Under the pieces are notes generated by a model that was not told where the DNA came from, searched no databases, and worked only from the letters and a program-made list of their open reading frames with translations. From Bacteroidales bacterium (lineage in GTDB: Bacteria > Bacteroidota > Bacteroidia > Bacteroidales > UBA4417): DNA of 64,000 nt. The translations under genes were made by a program, and so were the position numbers. Shown piece after piece: positions 26,222 through 36,572 of this stretch (positions are counted from its first letter, which is position 1; each line of letters opens with the position of its first letter). The stretch covers positions 1 through 64,000 of the forward strand of contig JADJGZ010000019.1 of NCBI GenBank assembly GCA_016707785.1. The letters run 5' to 3'.

Positions 26222-29200
26222 TTACCTTACAATGATCAGTTTCTTTGAAACCTTGTAATCACGATTTTCAAGGCTTAGGATATAGGTTCCTTCTGCCTGG
26301 TTCTTCAGATTGATTTGTTTGGACAGGTTTCCGTTTAGTTGAAGGTTACTGGCTTGATATATGTTTTTTCCTTCAGAGTTAAAGATATTCACCTGGATTG
26401 TTTCCCTCAGCTCAGACTGGAACCTGATTTCAAACAGTCCATCACCCGGGTTAGGGAAAATGGTGAAGCGGACATTCCCGACAATTTCATCCAGCCCGGT
26501 ACAATCACGGAAAGTGACAGCACTGGTCAGTGTTGACTTACAGCCATTGCTTCCTGTTGCTTGCACAGTAAAATTATGAGCACCCAGTCCGAATCCTGTT
26601 GAATCAACATTAATAGAAGCTGTTGTTTGTCCACCCGGACTCCAAAGGTAACTGACGGCACCTTGTGCATTGGGATTCAGGTTCATGATCAGGTTGGCAC
26701 AGATATTCGTATCAGCAGCAAGGTTCATAACCGGTGAGGGCAGAACCTGGACATTGATGGTATTGGTACCCATTCCGATACAACCATTTGCATCTGTAAT
26801 ACTGGAAACCCCAAAGCTGGTATTGGAAGTTGGTTTAACCCACATTTGCCAGGTTTCAACAGGGATACTCAGTATTTCACCACTTGAAAGGGTTACCTGG
26901 AATGGAGCCTGACCTGTTAATGTCAGTGAAAGTTGGGTACTATCACCTTTACAAACAGTTTCTGCCATGGAAACCAATGCGGCAGGTTGCTGTGAAATAT
27001 TTAGTAATAGTGTATCTTTTGCAGCTTCGCATTCATTTCCAGGTTCTGCAACCAGGTATAATTCTACCATTCCGGCAGTGATGTCGGCTGTTCCAGGGTT
27101 ATACTCTGTAAGCAGATCCAGTGGATTATTGAAGGTTCCATCACCATTACTCATCCACTCCAGGCTTGAATAATTGGTAGCTGATGCTCCGGCAATATTA
27201 AATGCAGAGCCTTCACAAATTGTAACATCAGTTCCTGCAAATGAAGTAGGTTTCGGACTGATGGTCAGCAACATGCTGCTTACAGATGTTTCACCTGCTG
27301 ACATCCCGGTAACGGTAAGTGTAAGAATCACAATACCGGATTCGATATCAGAAGCACTTGGCGTATAAACAGGGTTAAGAATGGTAGCATCATTAAAGGT
27401 TCCTGAACCATCTGTTGTCCAGAGCAGACTTTGGTAGTTCATAGCAGTGGCATTCATTTGGGCAAGCTGATTTTCGCAGATATTCTGAATGGTTCCTGCA
27501 AATGAAACAGTTTTTCTTTCCGGCGGGAAGACAATAAAATCGACCCAGGCGGCATCAGATCCTGAGGAGCCGGCAGCATCCTTTAGATATTCCCATTTGA
27601 AAGTATGAGGTCCTGCCATGACCGGAAATGCCATACGTTTCCAGTTTTGATTGCCCGACCATTGTCCGATCCTGGTTCCATCGACATAGAAGCTGAGCAC
27701 ATCATGGAATAATTCGGTAGATACTTTCCTGTAAAATGAAAGAGTATCATCAAACATCACATCATAATCAATACTAAAGGATACAGATTGGTTGTGCGTA
27801 ATAGCATCTGATTTTGCTGAATAAACCCCTTCGAATTTATTAACATTATCCAGTGTCCAGGTGGAATTTCCGCCAAAAGTCCAGGGGAATTTTGTGAAAG
27901 TACCGGTTTCCCAATCTTCCACAATTAAACCAATGGATTCAACAAAGCTTTTCTGGCTTGATTGGAAGGTATAATTGATGAGATTATGAAACTGTGCTGC
28001 TGATCCAAACGGAATATCGGAAACCAGCACCTGAAATTCCGCTGAATCAGATGAACCCGGACCAATACTGGGAAGGCTCACAACAGGGTTCAGGATGGTA
28101 ACAAACGTTTGATCCGTACTTAGGTTACTGGCTGGATTTAGCGCATCGAACAAGCTATTATTGGTATAATGAATCACAATGTTTGCGGTTTCTCCCGGAT
28201 CCAGTACCTGGTTATTATTTCCTTCAGGATCATAAACATTAATATTGCCGATTGTTAATTCAGGAGCAAACGCATTCATGGTAAAGAAACTGTAGTTAAC
28301 GCTATCCAGGTTATTTACTGCTTTCACATTAAATACAAGTTCAGTACCGTTGGCAATGGTTTCAGAGATATGGAAGGCGAATGCATCAGAAATGGTTTTT
28401 ATCTCACCGATCGTGAAATTGCCATAATTTTCTGTGCTGTCAGAGAAAGTTACCAAGGGAGAATCACAGCTCAATGTCACCATCACATTTGTATCGGGTT
28501 TATCACCAATATTCTTGACGGCCAGGCTAAGCAGCAGGTTTTCACCAAAATCGGGGGTACCGTTGTGGTTTCCTGCGGTAAAATCGTTGATGGCATGATT
28601 CTGATAAGTAATATATGCCTGGTTCATTGCTGGTGTGAGCAGGAAGGGTGACGCGAAAGTCATGGCATAACCAAGCCTGGTATCTGTCCACACAGGATAA
28701 ACTACTCCTTTATCGGCACCAATTGCCAGGTAGTCGCCCATGTAGGAAGAGGCCATATTTGGAATGGGTGAAGGAGTAAAGGCTACATCACTCACAGCGA
28801 AATCTTCGAATGTTTCGGCACCGTCAACTGAAACTGCACACCATGCCTCGGCTTGTGCCGCAGCCACATTCCTGTTATCGTAGAAAATAACGGCAACATT
28901 CCCATTGGAAGGATCTGTACATACCCAGGGGAGGTAATGTTGCTTCCCGGTTCCAAGCGGATCGGAGTTTACTTTTATTGGGGTACTCCAGGTAACGCCT
29001 TCATCTTCTGATTTAATCAGGTAAACTTCAACTCCCTGACCTGTGTTCACCCCTGGAGTGTTAACATTAGTCCATACCACGTAAATATTTCCCCTGTTTT
29101 CACCGTCGCTAATATCCACGGCCATGGAAGGAAATGAGTTTACACGCATGTTTTGTGTAACATTGTGATTACGTATCCCTTTGATATTGTTGATGATCCT

Positions 29201-29560
29201 GTAAGCAGGCTGCCATGTTGCGCCACCATCAAGTGATTTCGCCATAGCCAGTGAATTCTCGTCTGACGGCCAGCTGTCATATATCGCCCAAACAGCATAG
29301 ACTTCACCATTAGGGCCGGTTTTCATGTTTACACCCTGGTTATGAGACCCTGCATTAACTGCAGAACTGATATGCTGGACACCAGACCATGTATTTCCAT
29401 CATCTGTGGAACGGGAAGTGCCTATTTCATTCTCATTAGCACCCCCAAAGGTAGTCCAGGCATTATACAGGTTTCCATTGTATGGGCTTGTAGGACTATT
29501 ATCAATCCACATATGGTTTTTATCAAGCATATTACCAAAACCAGAGGGAGCATTTGCCAC
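26222..29560 (-). CDS. Asp-box propeller protein with PKD modules, T9SS cargo (main part)
   Basis: Main part of a gene that spans 26222-30164 and is split by one extra base near 29563. It contains most of a sialidase-like six-bladed propeller with Asp-box repeats (SRSTDDGNTW, AKSLDGGATW, IKSEDEGVTW). Two CARDB/Ig-like repeats follow (YDPEGNNNQVLDPGETANI), then a jelly-roll module GLIVEDWETGTFTKFPWT, PKD-like repeats (FAGTDVTICEGSAF) and a T9SS sorting domain ending KKLIIVR. The apparent ATG is internal: correcting one base gives TTWTVKVVANAPSGFGNMLD, matching the paralogue at 30454-34182. A catalytic sialidase arginine triad is not evident, so binding or another hydrolase activity is as likely. 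Confidence 0.85.
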   Translation of the reverse strand: MANAPSGFGNMLDKNHMWIDNSPTSPYNGNLYNAWTTFGGANENEIGTSRSTDDGNTWSGVQHISSAVNAGSHNQGVNMKTGPNGEVYAVWAIYDSWPSDENSLAMAKSLDGGATWQPAYRIINNIKGIRNHNVTQNMRVNSFPSMAVDISDGENRGNIYVVWTNVNTPGVNTGQGVEVYLIKSEDEGVTWSTPIKVNSDPLGTGKQHYLPWVCTDPSNGNVAVIFYDNRNVAAAQAEAWCAVSVDGAETFEDFAVSDVAFTPSPIPNMASSYMGDYLAIGADKGVVYPVWTDTRLGYAMTFASPFLLTPAMNQAYITYQNHAINDFTAGNHNGTPDFGENLLLSLAVKNIGDKPDTNVMVTLSCDSPLVTFSDSTENYGNFTIGEIKTISDAFAFHISETIANGTELVFNVKAVNNLDSVNYSFFTMNAFAPELTIGNINVYDPEGNNNQVLDPGETANIVIHYTNNSLFDALNPASNLSTDQTFVTILNPVVSLPSIGPGSSDSAEFQVLVSDIPFGSAAQFHNLINYTFQSSQKSFVESIGLIVEDWETGTFTKFPWTFGGNSTWTLDNVNKFEGVYSAKSDAITHNQSVSFSIDYDVMFDDTLSFYRKVSTELFHDVLSFYVDGTRIGQWSGNQNWKRMAFPVMAGPHTFKWEYLKDAAGSSGSDAAWVDFIVFPPERKTVSFAGTIQNICENQLAQMNATAMNYQSLLWTTDGSGTFNDATILNPVYTPSASDIESGIVILTLTVTGMSAGETSVSSMLLTISPKPTSFAGTDVTICEGSAFNIAGASATNYSSLEWMSNGDGTFNNPLDLLTEYNPGTADITAGMVELYLVAEPGNECEAAKDTLLLNISQQPAALVSMAETVCKGDSTQLSLTLTGQAPFQVTLSSGEILSIPVETWQMWVKPTSNTSFGVSSITDANGCIGMGTNTINVQVLPSPVMNLAADTNICANLIMNLNPNAQGAVSYLWSPGGQTTASINVDSTGFGLGAHNFTVQATGSNGCKSTLTSAVTFRDCTGLDEIVGNVRFTIFPNPGDGLFEIRFQSELRETIQVNIFNSEGKNIYQASNLQLNGNLSKQINLKNQAEGTYILSLENRDYKVSKKLIIVR

Positions 29561-30164
29561 TACCTTTCACTGTCCATGTAGTGCCCTGGTTATCGCTATA
29601 TGCCACACTTTGTCCGCTTCCATTATTGATAAAGCCCACAAACCAACGACCATTGTCATTGATACAGGTGGTAGGGTCACCACTGTTACCTCCTCCTGCA
29701 CCCTGGAAGGATCCTTGCCAGGTTGATGCAGTATCCACTGAAAAAAGATAATCAGCTCCATAAATAGAGCCGGTACTGGGTTGAGGGGTTGAGTTATTGG
29801 AGTTTAGGATTAAAGCACCATTATCCGGTGAAATAAAAACAGAGTTTTCACTTTGAGTGGAATTGCTGGTAGTTACCTGAACATCAGGAGAGTTTCCTGC
29901 TGCGACTCCCTTTGCCATTATTTTAGTTGTCTTCCATATTGGAGGAGGAGCCAAAGCATTTGGAGCCACCGGCACCAAACCGGCTTCAGCCATCTTTTTC
30001 CAATATCCCATATTGTCGATACGGGTATCAGGAACATATTTAGGGGGCAACATCTCCCGGGTAAACTTAACTGTATCTTTCTTAAAGGAATACTCCCGCT
30101 CCTGGGAATATACCATGCCTGATAGCAGGCATCCGATTAGCAATGCTAATAAAGAATATCTCAT
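29532..30164 (-). CDS. Asp-box propeller protein, N-terminal part (frameshifted)
   Basis: N-terminal piece of the same gene: signal peptide (LLALLIGCLLSGMVYSQ), a conserved pre-propeller segment RIDNMGYWKKMAEAGLVPV, and the first propeller blades (NSTQSENSVFISPDNG, AYSDNQGTTWTVK). The frame ends after an extra G (plus-strand C near 29563-29564), giving a false tail KGSGKCSLWFW. Full length would be about 1313 residues. The 289 bp upstream (30165-30453) separate it from its paralogue and hold no gene; a weak -7 candidate (TACCTCTG) lies there. Confidence 0.8.
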   Translation of the reverse strand: MRYSLLALLIGCLLSGMVYSQEREYSFKKDTVKFTREMLPPKYVPDTRIDNMGYWKKMAEAGLVPVAPNALAPPPIWKTTKIMAKGVAAGNSPDVQVTTSNSTQSENSVFISPDNGALILNSNNSTPQPSTGSIYGADYLFSVDTASTWQGSFQGAGGGNSGDPTTCINDNGRWFVGFINNGSGQSVAYSDNQGTTWTVKGSGKCSLWFW

Positions 30165-30453
30165 TTTGAAAGGTGGTTTGGTTTGAAAAGTGGTGGTTGG
30201 TTTTATGTTGATCTGTTGAATTATTCAGAGGTAAAACCCAATGCTTCTCCATAGGAACTTTGGAATGGCTTGGGGCAATTTCATCCTTATTTAGTACACG
30301 AAGATAATTTATTTCAGTTTCATCCTATCAAGCTGTTCAAAAGACTGTGAAAAATACCCTGATTCCCTCCAGCCCTTAGTTTTCAGTTCTGTCACCTTTT
30401 ACCATCTGCCTGATGTATACAAAATGATCTTCCTTCCATATACAACTTCGGAC

Positions 30454-33400
30454 TTAAAAGATCACCAATCGTGTGGTAACGGATTGGTCAGATTTTAAGG
30501 TAAGAAGGTAAGTCCCTTGCGACAAATGCTCAATCGCAAGAGGAATAATTTTCTGTCCTGACAATAAAAATTCTTCAGAATTCATAACTATACTACCGGA
30601 TGCATTTGCAAGTGAATAAGAGACTTTGATTTCAGATGAGGAGTAAAGTTCGATGTATGCCTGACTTTGAGCAGGACTTGGATAAACACGGAAATATACA
30701 CTTCCGGATTGTATTTTTTCAGGGCAATCTTCAAAAGAAACCCGTGTAGATTTTGTAGCGGAGCAACCATGTTCACCGATTACAGTTACTTCTAGTGTTG
30801 CGGTACCTATCCCTGTGCCGGTGCTATCCACCCTGATCACTGCTGAGGATTGGTTTCCGGGGTTCCAGTCATAGGACACCGCACCGGGAGTGGTTGCATC
30901 CAGGTCGGCGGAATAACCTGTACACCTGGTGTAACTGGCGGGAAGCGGAATTACCGGAAGATCATACAAAGTTAAGCGGAGGGTATCCACATCGATACCA
31001 CAGGCATCATTATTCCCGGCATAACTAACCAGGAGCAGATCTGCATAGCCTTTGAGCAGGTCTGACGGACCGGGAATATATTCGGGAAATAAGATTGCCG
31101 GGTCACTGAAAGTGCCGTCACTCCCGTCGGTTCCCCAAAAAACAGATGTATAATTGGACGCTGAAGCCGAAACTATCCGGAAAGATTCCCCTTTACAAAC
31201 CCCAGCATCAGGACCCGCATATGCTGTTGGCTGAGGAAGAATGGTCAGGTTCATACTGTCGATGGGAAGATCATTCACTGTTGACCCATACACTTTAAGT
31301 ATCAGGGTTACAAGCCCTGCGGCCTTATCAGCTTCACTGGGAGTATACCGCGTATGCGCAGCATTAGGGTTGGCAAATATCCCGGTGCCGGTTGTTATCC
31401 ATTGCAAAGAATCATAATAGGTTGCAATCCCATTACATGCATAGACCTGGCATTCATAAATGATGGCATCTTTCCCTGCTTCGGCAGTGGTATACTGTAC
31501 AGAAGGGAATTCGATGAAATCTACGAAAGCTGCATCAAGTCCAATACTGAGTTCCGGATCTTTGGCATATTCCCATTTAAAATCGTGGTAGCCCGGTGTA
31601 ACAGGGAATACAACCCTTGACCAGTCTACCTCACCTGCCCATTTTCCCACAAGATCATCATCGATATAAAAGTTAAGGTAATCGTACCTGGCTTCGGAAG
31701 AAACCTTCCTGTAAAAACTGATGCTATCGTAGGTCAGGGCCCTGCTATTTATTGAAAATACGGAGGTCTGGTTCTTCCCGACACTTCCTGAACGAAGGCA
31801 GTACTTACCTTCATAGGCCATAATGGTATCTATTCGCCAATTGCTATTCCCGCTGAATTGCCAGTTAAAATGATTTACATCTCCTGATTCCCAATCCTCA
31901 AATATCAGCCCGATTTTCTTTTGAAAAATTCTGATCTTCTCCTGTCCGGTAAAACGGGCGATTGCCCTGAAAGAGGCCGGAGTGCCGGTAGTAACTGTAT
32001 CAACCTGTACCTCGAAAATTGCATCCCGAACTTCTCCGGGGCCAATCTCACCCAGCAATTGAACAGGAGTACTTACAGTGACAAAGTCCTGCAACGATTC
32101 AAGTTGACAACTTGCGAAAGTTGCAGGGTAAAGGGTGGGATTTTTCAGCCTTATCTTCACCCTGCAGTTTTCAGCAGGGTCAAAGGAATGGTTATTATTG
32201 GATGATGAATCTTCAACCAGGAAATCAATGATGAGAAGATCGGGAGCCAAAGCTTTTAAAGTAAAATAGGAAATGAAGGTGCTGTCATTCTTGTCTGTTG
32301 CATATACTGTAATAATGATTCGGGTTTCATTGGGCACCGTATCAGAGATGCTGAATGAGAAGGCATTGTAGATGCTCAGTGACTGACTGGCCCCAAAATT
32401 TCCAAAGAACTCGGTAGAATCGGTAAAATGCAGGTAGGGAGAATCGGTATGAAGGGTCACATTAACAAGGGAATCCGGCACATCGCCCATATTTCTAAGA
32501 CTAAGTCCCAATTGAGCTGTTTCCCCGTATTCAACTTTTCCATTTCCATTCCCCGTTACGGAGTCATTATAATGAAAAGCCTGGAAAGCGATATAAGGCT
32601 CTCCGGGTGCGGGACCCAGCCTGAAAGGTGAAACATAGGCCATGGCAGCACCGGTGCGGTTATCAGTCCAGCAGGGATATATAAGTCCTTCCCGGGCAGC
32701 AATTCCCAGGTAATCGCCGAAATAATTATCGGAAAGCCCGGTAACCGGTGAGGGTGTAAATGCCACATCGCTTACCCTGAAATCCTGCCAGTTTTCTCCT
32801 CCATCGGTAGAAGTAGCAACCCAGGCTTCCACCTGGCTGGCAGGGGTATCACGGTCGTCGTAGGAGATCATTGCCAGGTTTCCATTTGCCGGGTCACAGG
32901 TGATCCATGGGAAATAGTGTTTTTTACCTGGTTGGGGCAAATCCTGGTTAATCCTGACAGGTGTTGACCAGGTGCTTCCACTGTCAGCAGAGCGAATCAT
33001 ATAGATATCTACATTATTTCCAGAATTGATGCCGGGGTAATTTAGGTTGGCCCATACGGCATAAATAGTACCTCGCCATGGACTATTGCTGATATCTACT
33101 GTCATACTAGGGAAAGAATTCACACGCATTTCTTTCCCAACACCATGGATGCGGATACCGCGGATAGAATCAAGAATACGTTTACCCGGTTGCCAGGTTT
33201 GTCCGCCGTTGAATGAGCGTGCAAATCCGATGGCTTTCTCGTCGCTGGGAAAAGCATCATAAATGGACCAGATGGCATATACTTCGCCATTAGGGCCTGT
33301 TGCGATATTTATACCCTGGTTATGACTCTTTGCATACACTGAATCGCTGATGGTAACCGGAATCTGCCAGGCCAGGCCTTTATCCGTAGAGCGTGAAACC

Positions 33401-34182
33401 TGCAATTTCCCATCACCAGGCCCTGTAATCACGGTCCAGCCATCATACATATTGCTTTTATAAGGGCTAGTGGGGCTATTATCGATCCAAAGATGACTTT
33501 TATCCAGTAATCCCCCCATTAAATCCGGAGGGGATGCAATTGCCCTGACTTTCCAGGTAACGCCTTCATCATTTGAATAAGCCAGTGCCTGTCCCCCACC
33601 CGAATGAATGAATCCCACGTACCATCTTCCTAAACTATTGATAGCAGTCGAAGGATCACCCATATTATATCCGCCGGCCCCATGAACCTGCCCATCCCAT
33701 GTAATACCTCCATCAAAAGAGAAAAAATCATCGGCACCAAAAAAGTAACCCGGGTATGGATTTATGCTGGAATTATTGGAGTTCAGGAGATTTAAGCGGT
33801 TATTCGGACTGATGAATACAGAGTTTTCACTTTGCGTTGAATTGAGCTGGGTAACAGGAATATCGGGAGAGTCAGGAGTAGAGACTGAAGCATCTGTAAT
33901 AAATGACGATTTGTAAACAGCTTCAGGGATCCATTTTGGAGGGGTAACCGGGACGAGGCCCAGTTGAGCCATCTTTTTCCAATAACCCATATTATCTATT
34001 CTTCTGTCGACGGTATATTTCTCGGGAAGTTTATTTCCGGGAAATAGTTCCTGGGCAGATAAATGATAGAATGGGAGTAGTGTCAACAATAAAATAAAAG
34101 TCATTCCCGGAAGAAATGACTTTTGGAATATTCTGAAAGAATCCCGGAATGATCTCCGGCTGATATTCATTTCAATTGACAT
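30454..34182 (-). CDS. Asp-box propeller protein with PKD modules, T9SS cargo (paralogue)
   Basis: 1242 residues and intact. The export signal is near residues 26-44 (MTFILLLTLLPFYHLSAQ), so Met27 may be the true start. The same RIDNMGYWKKMAQLGLVPV segment as its neighbour comes next, then an Asp-box propeller (AYSNDEGVTWKVR, SRSTDKGLAWQ, ATSTDGGENWQDF). Two CARDB-like repeats follow (EDSSSNNNHSFDPAEN), a jelly roll GLIFEDWESGDVNHFNWQ, PKD-like repeats and a T9SS domain (FRVYPSPAQSQAYIELY). It is a tandem duplicate of the 26222-30164 gene with shared architecture end to end. It is probably surface-displayed; the ligand is unknown. It lies 14 bp downstream of a C25 peptidase gene and is probably co-transcribed with it. 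Confidence 0.9.
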   Translation of the reverse strand: MSIEMNISRRSFRDSFRIFQKSFLPGMTFILLLTLLPFYHLSAQELFPGNKLPEKYTVDRRIDNMGYWKKMAQLGLVPVTPPKWIPEAVYKSSFITDASVSTPDSPDIPVTQLNSTQSENSVFISPNNRLNLLNSNNSSINPYPGYFFGADDFFSFDGGITWDGQVHGAGGYNMGDPSTAINSLGRWYVGFIHSGGGQALAYSNDEGVTWKVRAIASPPDLMGGLLDKSHLWIDNSPTSPYKSNMYDGWTVITGPGDGKLQVSRSTDKGLAWQIPVTISDSVYAKSHNQGINIATGPNGEVYAIWSIYDAFPSDEKAIGFARSFNGGQTWQPGKRILDSIRGIRIHGVGKEMRVNSFPSMTVDISNSPWRGTIYAVWANLNYPGINSGNNVDIYMIRSADSGSTWSTPVRINQDLPQPGKKHYFPWITCDPANGNLAMISYDDRDTPASQVEAWVATSTDGGENWQDFRVSDVAFTPSPVTGLSDNYFGDYLGIAAREGLIYPCWTDNRTGAAMAYVSPFRLGPAPGEPYIAFQAFHYNDSVTGNGNGKVEYGETAQLGLSLRNMGDVPDSLVNVTLHTDSPYLHFTDSTEFFGNFGASQSLSIYNAFSFSISDTVPNETRIIITVYATDKNDSTFISYFTLKALAPDLLIIDFLVEDSSSNNNHSFDPAENCRVKIRLKNPTLYPATFASCQLESLQDFVTVSTPVQLLGEIGPGEVRDAIFEVQVDTVTTGTPASFRAIARFTGQEKIRIFQKKIGLIFEDWESGDVNHFNWQFSGNSNWRIDTIMAYEGKYCLRSGSVGKNQTSVFSINSRALTYDSISFYRKVSSEARYDYLNFYIDDDLVGKWAGEVDWSRVVFPVTPGYHDFKWEYAKDPELSIGLDAAFVDFIEFPSVQYTTAEAGKDAIIYECQVYACNGIATYYDSLQWITTGTGIFANPNAAHTRYTPSEADKAAGLVTLILKVYGSTVNDLPIDSMNLTILPQPTAYAGPDAGVCKGESFRIVSASASNYTSVFWGTDGSDGTFSDPAILFPEYIPGPSDLLKGYADLLLVSYAGNNDACGIDVDTLRLTLYDLPVIPLPASYTRCTGYSADLDATTPGAVSYDWNPGNQSSAVIRVDSTGTGIGTATLEVTVIGEHGCSATKSTRVSFEDCPEKIQSGSVYFRVYPSPAQSQAYIELYSSSEIKVSYSLANASGSIVMNSEEFLLSGQKIIPLAIEHLSQGTYLLTLKSDQSVTTRLVIF

Positions 34183-34196
34183 CTCATTGGATAAGA

Positions 34197-36530
34197 TTAT
34201 TTTTTAACAAAGCGGGAAGTCAATAACTGATCCCCTGTTTTGATCATGCATTGATAAATTCCGGCAGCCAGATGTGAAGCATCCCATGAGAAAGGACTGC
34301 TTCCATTCCCTGTATTCAATTTGTAAGTTCTTCCATCAGATGCAACGACATAACAAATAACAGTTTCTGCGTCCTGATGTTCAAAATTGATATTGAGAAT
34401 TTCATCAACCGGATTTGGAAAAACCTGCATGGCACCAATGGCGTTTATTTCTGAAGGAATTCCAACGGTACCTGTTACAGTGATGGCATATGTGACAGGC
34501 AGGCAATTATATCCGGATACTATAAGTTCAGCATTCCCAGTATTTTGTAAGGGTCCGTCGAATACGATATTCACATTGCCCTGATCATCAGTAAGACCCA
34601 TTCCCCTGATGATTCCATCCATGAGGAATACACAGGTAAGACCATTCACTCCCAATCCGTTGGAAGTAACACCAACATTCATAGAGGTTGATCCTTTTAC
34701 CAGGTTTGAGGGGTAGGTTGTAACGATATTCATTGCATCATCTGTCCAAACGGCCATTGCAGGATCACCCAGAACATTACAATCGTAGAAGCACCAGCGA
34801 ATTGCTCCGGGTTCCCATTGACCGGGAGCGGTAACCCAGGGTGCTGTGGCAATCTTTGATTCCATATGGGCACGACCCAGGCGATTCAGTTTATCTGTAT
34901 ACAAGGCATCAAGGAATTCGCGGTGCAGGTGGGCTGATGGGCCTTCAGTCTGGCCTTCATTGAACCAGCCGTAGCGTGAATTTCCGACGAAAGCAGCTGC
35001 AAAGTTGTTGATGGAAACCATTTCTTCAGCAATACAATCCTCGAAATCGAAAGAACCACAAAGACATCCATGGGTATAAACCAGGCAGTAATTATGTGTT
35101 GTGCCATTCATCCCGCTGAAATTGGCGTCTGAAATATCCCAATTAGAGAGTTTCATTACATAGGTTTCATTGGCATGGCCACTATGATGCAACATTGGAT
35201 ATCCCTGGTTCAGCTGGCTGATCAGGTCAAATCCGCTCCAATTTGTTGTTTCGTCGTACATTTTATTGAACGTATAGGACTCAGGAATACCCACTGTAGT
35301 ATAGCCATTGTCGGCTTTAGATCCTATCAGCAATTCAAGGTAATCGCTTCCCCAGGTATCGGGGTTACTATAAAGATTTTCACCAGCCATCAGAACTTTC
35401 CGGAACTCCCCGGGGACAGGAGTAAACTGGTATGAAATGGTTTTATGGAGCATCCGCTGCAATTCAAAAACATCGCTGAATGAAAGTCGTCCTACAGAAA
35501 TATCAGGCAGGAGGTCATCCTCTTCAGGTTCACCCCATTTATTATCCCCGTTTGTGTTCCAGTTTCCATCCAAAGCAGAATAATATAAGTCGGATGGGAT
35601 ATTATAGTCCTCGTAAATGGAAGAGGATTGCACGATACAATAGAATCCCCTGTTGGGAATTAATTCATCATCACCGCCAAGGATAACATGTTCAATACCA
35701 TGTTGCTGGTATTCCTGGATGATATAATTACGCATTTTTTCCTGGAGGTCCAGACCGGTCATGGAGGAACTGATGGACTCAGTAGTTGCAACTTCAGTTA
35801 AGAGACCTTCTTTAAGATAGGCTGATTTCAATAAATTGAAACTATTGGCAAAGGTGCCGGGAGTAATGATCAGGACCTGGTAATCCCCTGTGACAGCGGG
35901 TTGATCCGTACTATATACATCTATCATTTCAGGGTTTTCACAGAAGTTAGCCAGGCTGGAATGAATGACTTCAGAAGTCCGGAGGTTTGATAAAGCATGT
36001 TGCGCTTTGGCGGAAGGAATTGTATGGATAATCACTTTAACAGTCCGGTAGTAGCTTACCCGGCCGGTTGAAGGAATATAGCTTACAGGTGTGAAAGTAG
36101 AAAGTGCAATGGAACGGCCATTCAGAAAGGAAGTAACCAGTTTGCCAGATGGAGATTTTGGATATTTATCCGAGGATTGATAAACGGCATTATTGCGCAC
36201 GAATTCCCCGGATGTTCCCAGGGATAATGGCCTCACATGCTGCTGTGGTGCAAGCATATAATGGTCCGGAAGGATCACCGGATCGGAGCCTATGATCTCA
36301 ATACTGCCGGCTTCTTCACCCGGGGGAAGCATAAGGCTTACCTGCCTGTAAGGAAGAACAGGTTCTCCTGTGAGGCCTGTCAATAGTGTATTTGAGAAAT
36401 TCAGTGTTTGATAATCCCCGGCAGACTGCGTAAGAGGTTGATCGAACTGGTAGATTTTTTCAACTTTCCCGGCGAATCCAAGGATAGCAATTAACAGGAG
36501 TGTGTTTGTAAGGAGGATCAGTTTTTTCAT
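34197..36530 (-). CDS. compact C25 (gingipain-family) peptidase, T9SS cargo
   Basis: 777 residues from the Met directly before the signal peptide MKKLILLTNTLLLIAILGFA; an upstream in-frame ATG at 36569 is less likely. The propeptide has the family element YIPSTGRVSYYRTVKVII. The C25 domain has His452 (HHSGHANETYV) and Cys489 in THGCLCGSFDFEDC. A second Cys (491) replaces the usual Asn two residues on, and DCIAEEMV is the third landmark. One Ig-like domain (about 640-700) and a T9SS sorting domain (MQVFPNPVDEILNINF ... SRFVKK) follow. It lacks the CARDB, jelly-roll and PKD block of the larger C25 protein. Probably a surface endopeptidase, in one operon with the propeller protein 14 bp downstream. 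Confidence 0.9.
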   Translation of the reverse strand: MKKLILLTNTLLLIAILGFAGKVEKIYQFDQPLTQSAGDYQTLNFSNTLLTGLTGEPVLPYRQVSLMLPPGEEAGSIEIIGSDPVILPDHYMLAPQQHVRPLSLGTSGEFVRNNAVYQSSDKYPKSPSGKLVTSFLNGRSIALSTFTPVSYIPSTGRVSYYRTVKVIIHTIPSAKAQHALSNLRTSEVIHSSLANFCENPEMIDVYSTDQPAVTGDYQVLIITPGTFANSFNLLKSAYLKEGLLTEVATTESISSSMTGLDLQEKMRNYIIQEYQQHGIEHVILGGDDELIPNRGFYCIVQSSSIYEDYNIPSDLYYSALDGNWNTNGDNKWGEPEEDDLLPDISVGRLSFSDVFELQRMLHKTISYQFTPVPGEFRKVLMAGENLYSNPDTWGSDYLELLIGSKADNGYTTVGIPESYTFNKMYDETTNWSGFDLISQLNQGYPMLHHSGHANETYVMKLSNWDISDANFSGMNGTTHNYCLVYTHGCLCGSFDFEDCIAEEMVSINNFAAAFVGNSRYGWFNEGQTEGPSAHLHREFLDALYTDKLNRLGRAHMESKIATAPWVTAPGQWEPGAIRWCFYDCNVLGDPAMAVWTDDAMNIVTTYPSNLVKGSTSMNVGVTSNGLGVNGLTCVFLMDGIIRGMGLTDDQGNVNIVFDGPLQNTGNAELIVSGYNCLPVTYAITVTGTVGIPSEINAIGAMQVFPNPVDEILNINFEHQDAETVICYVVASDGRTYKLNTGNGSSPFSWDASHLAAGIYQCMIKTGDQLLTSRFVKK

Positions 36531-36572
36531 ATTCATCAGTCTGGTAAAAAGGATTGGAATACCATACAAAGT

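Noticed and set aside
26222..34182. Assignment as sialidases
   Set aside because: Asp-boxes are clear, but I could not identify the catalytic Arg triad and nucleophile. Asp-box propellers occur in many non-sialidases.
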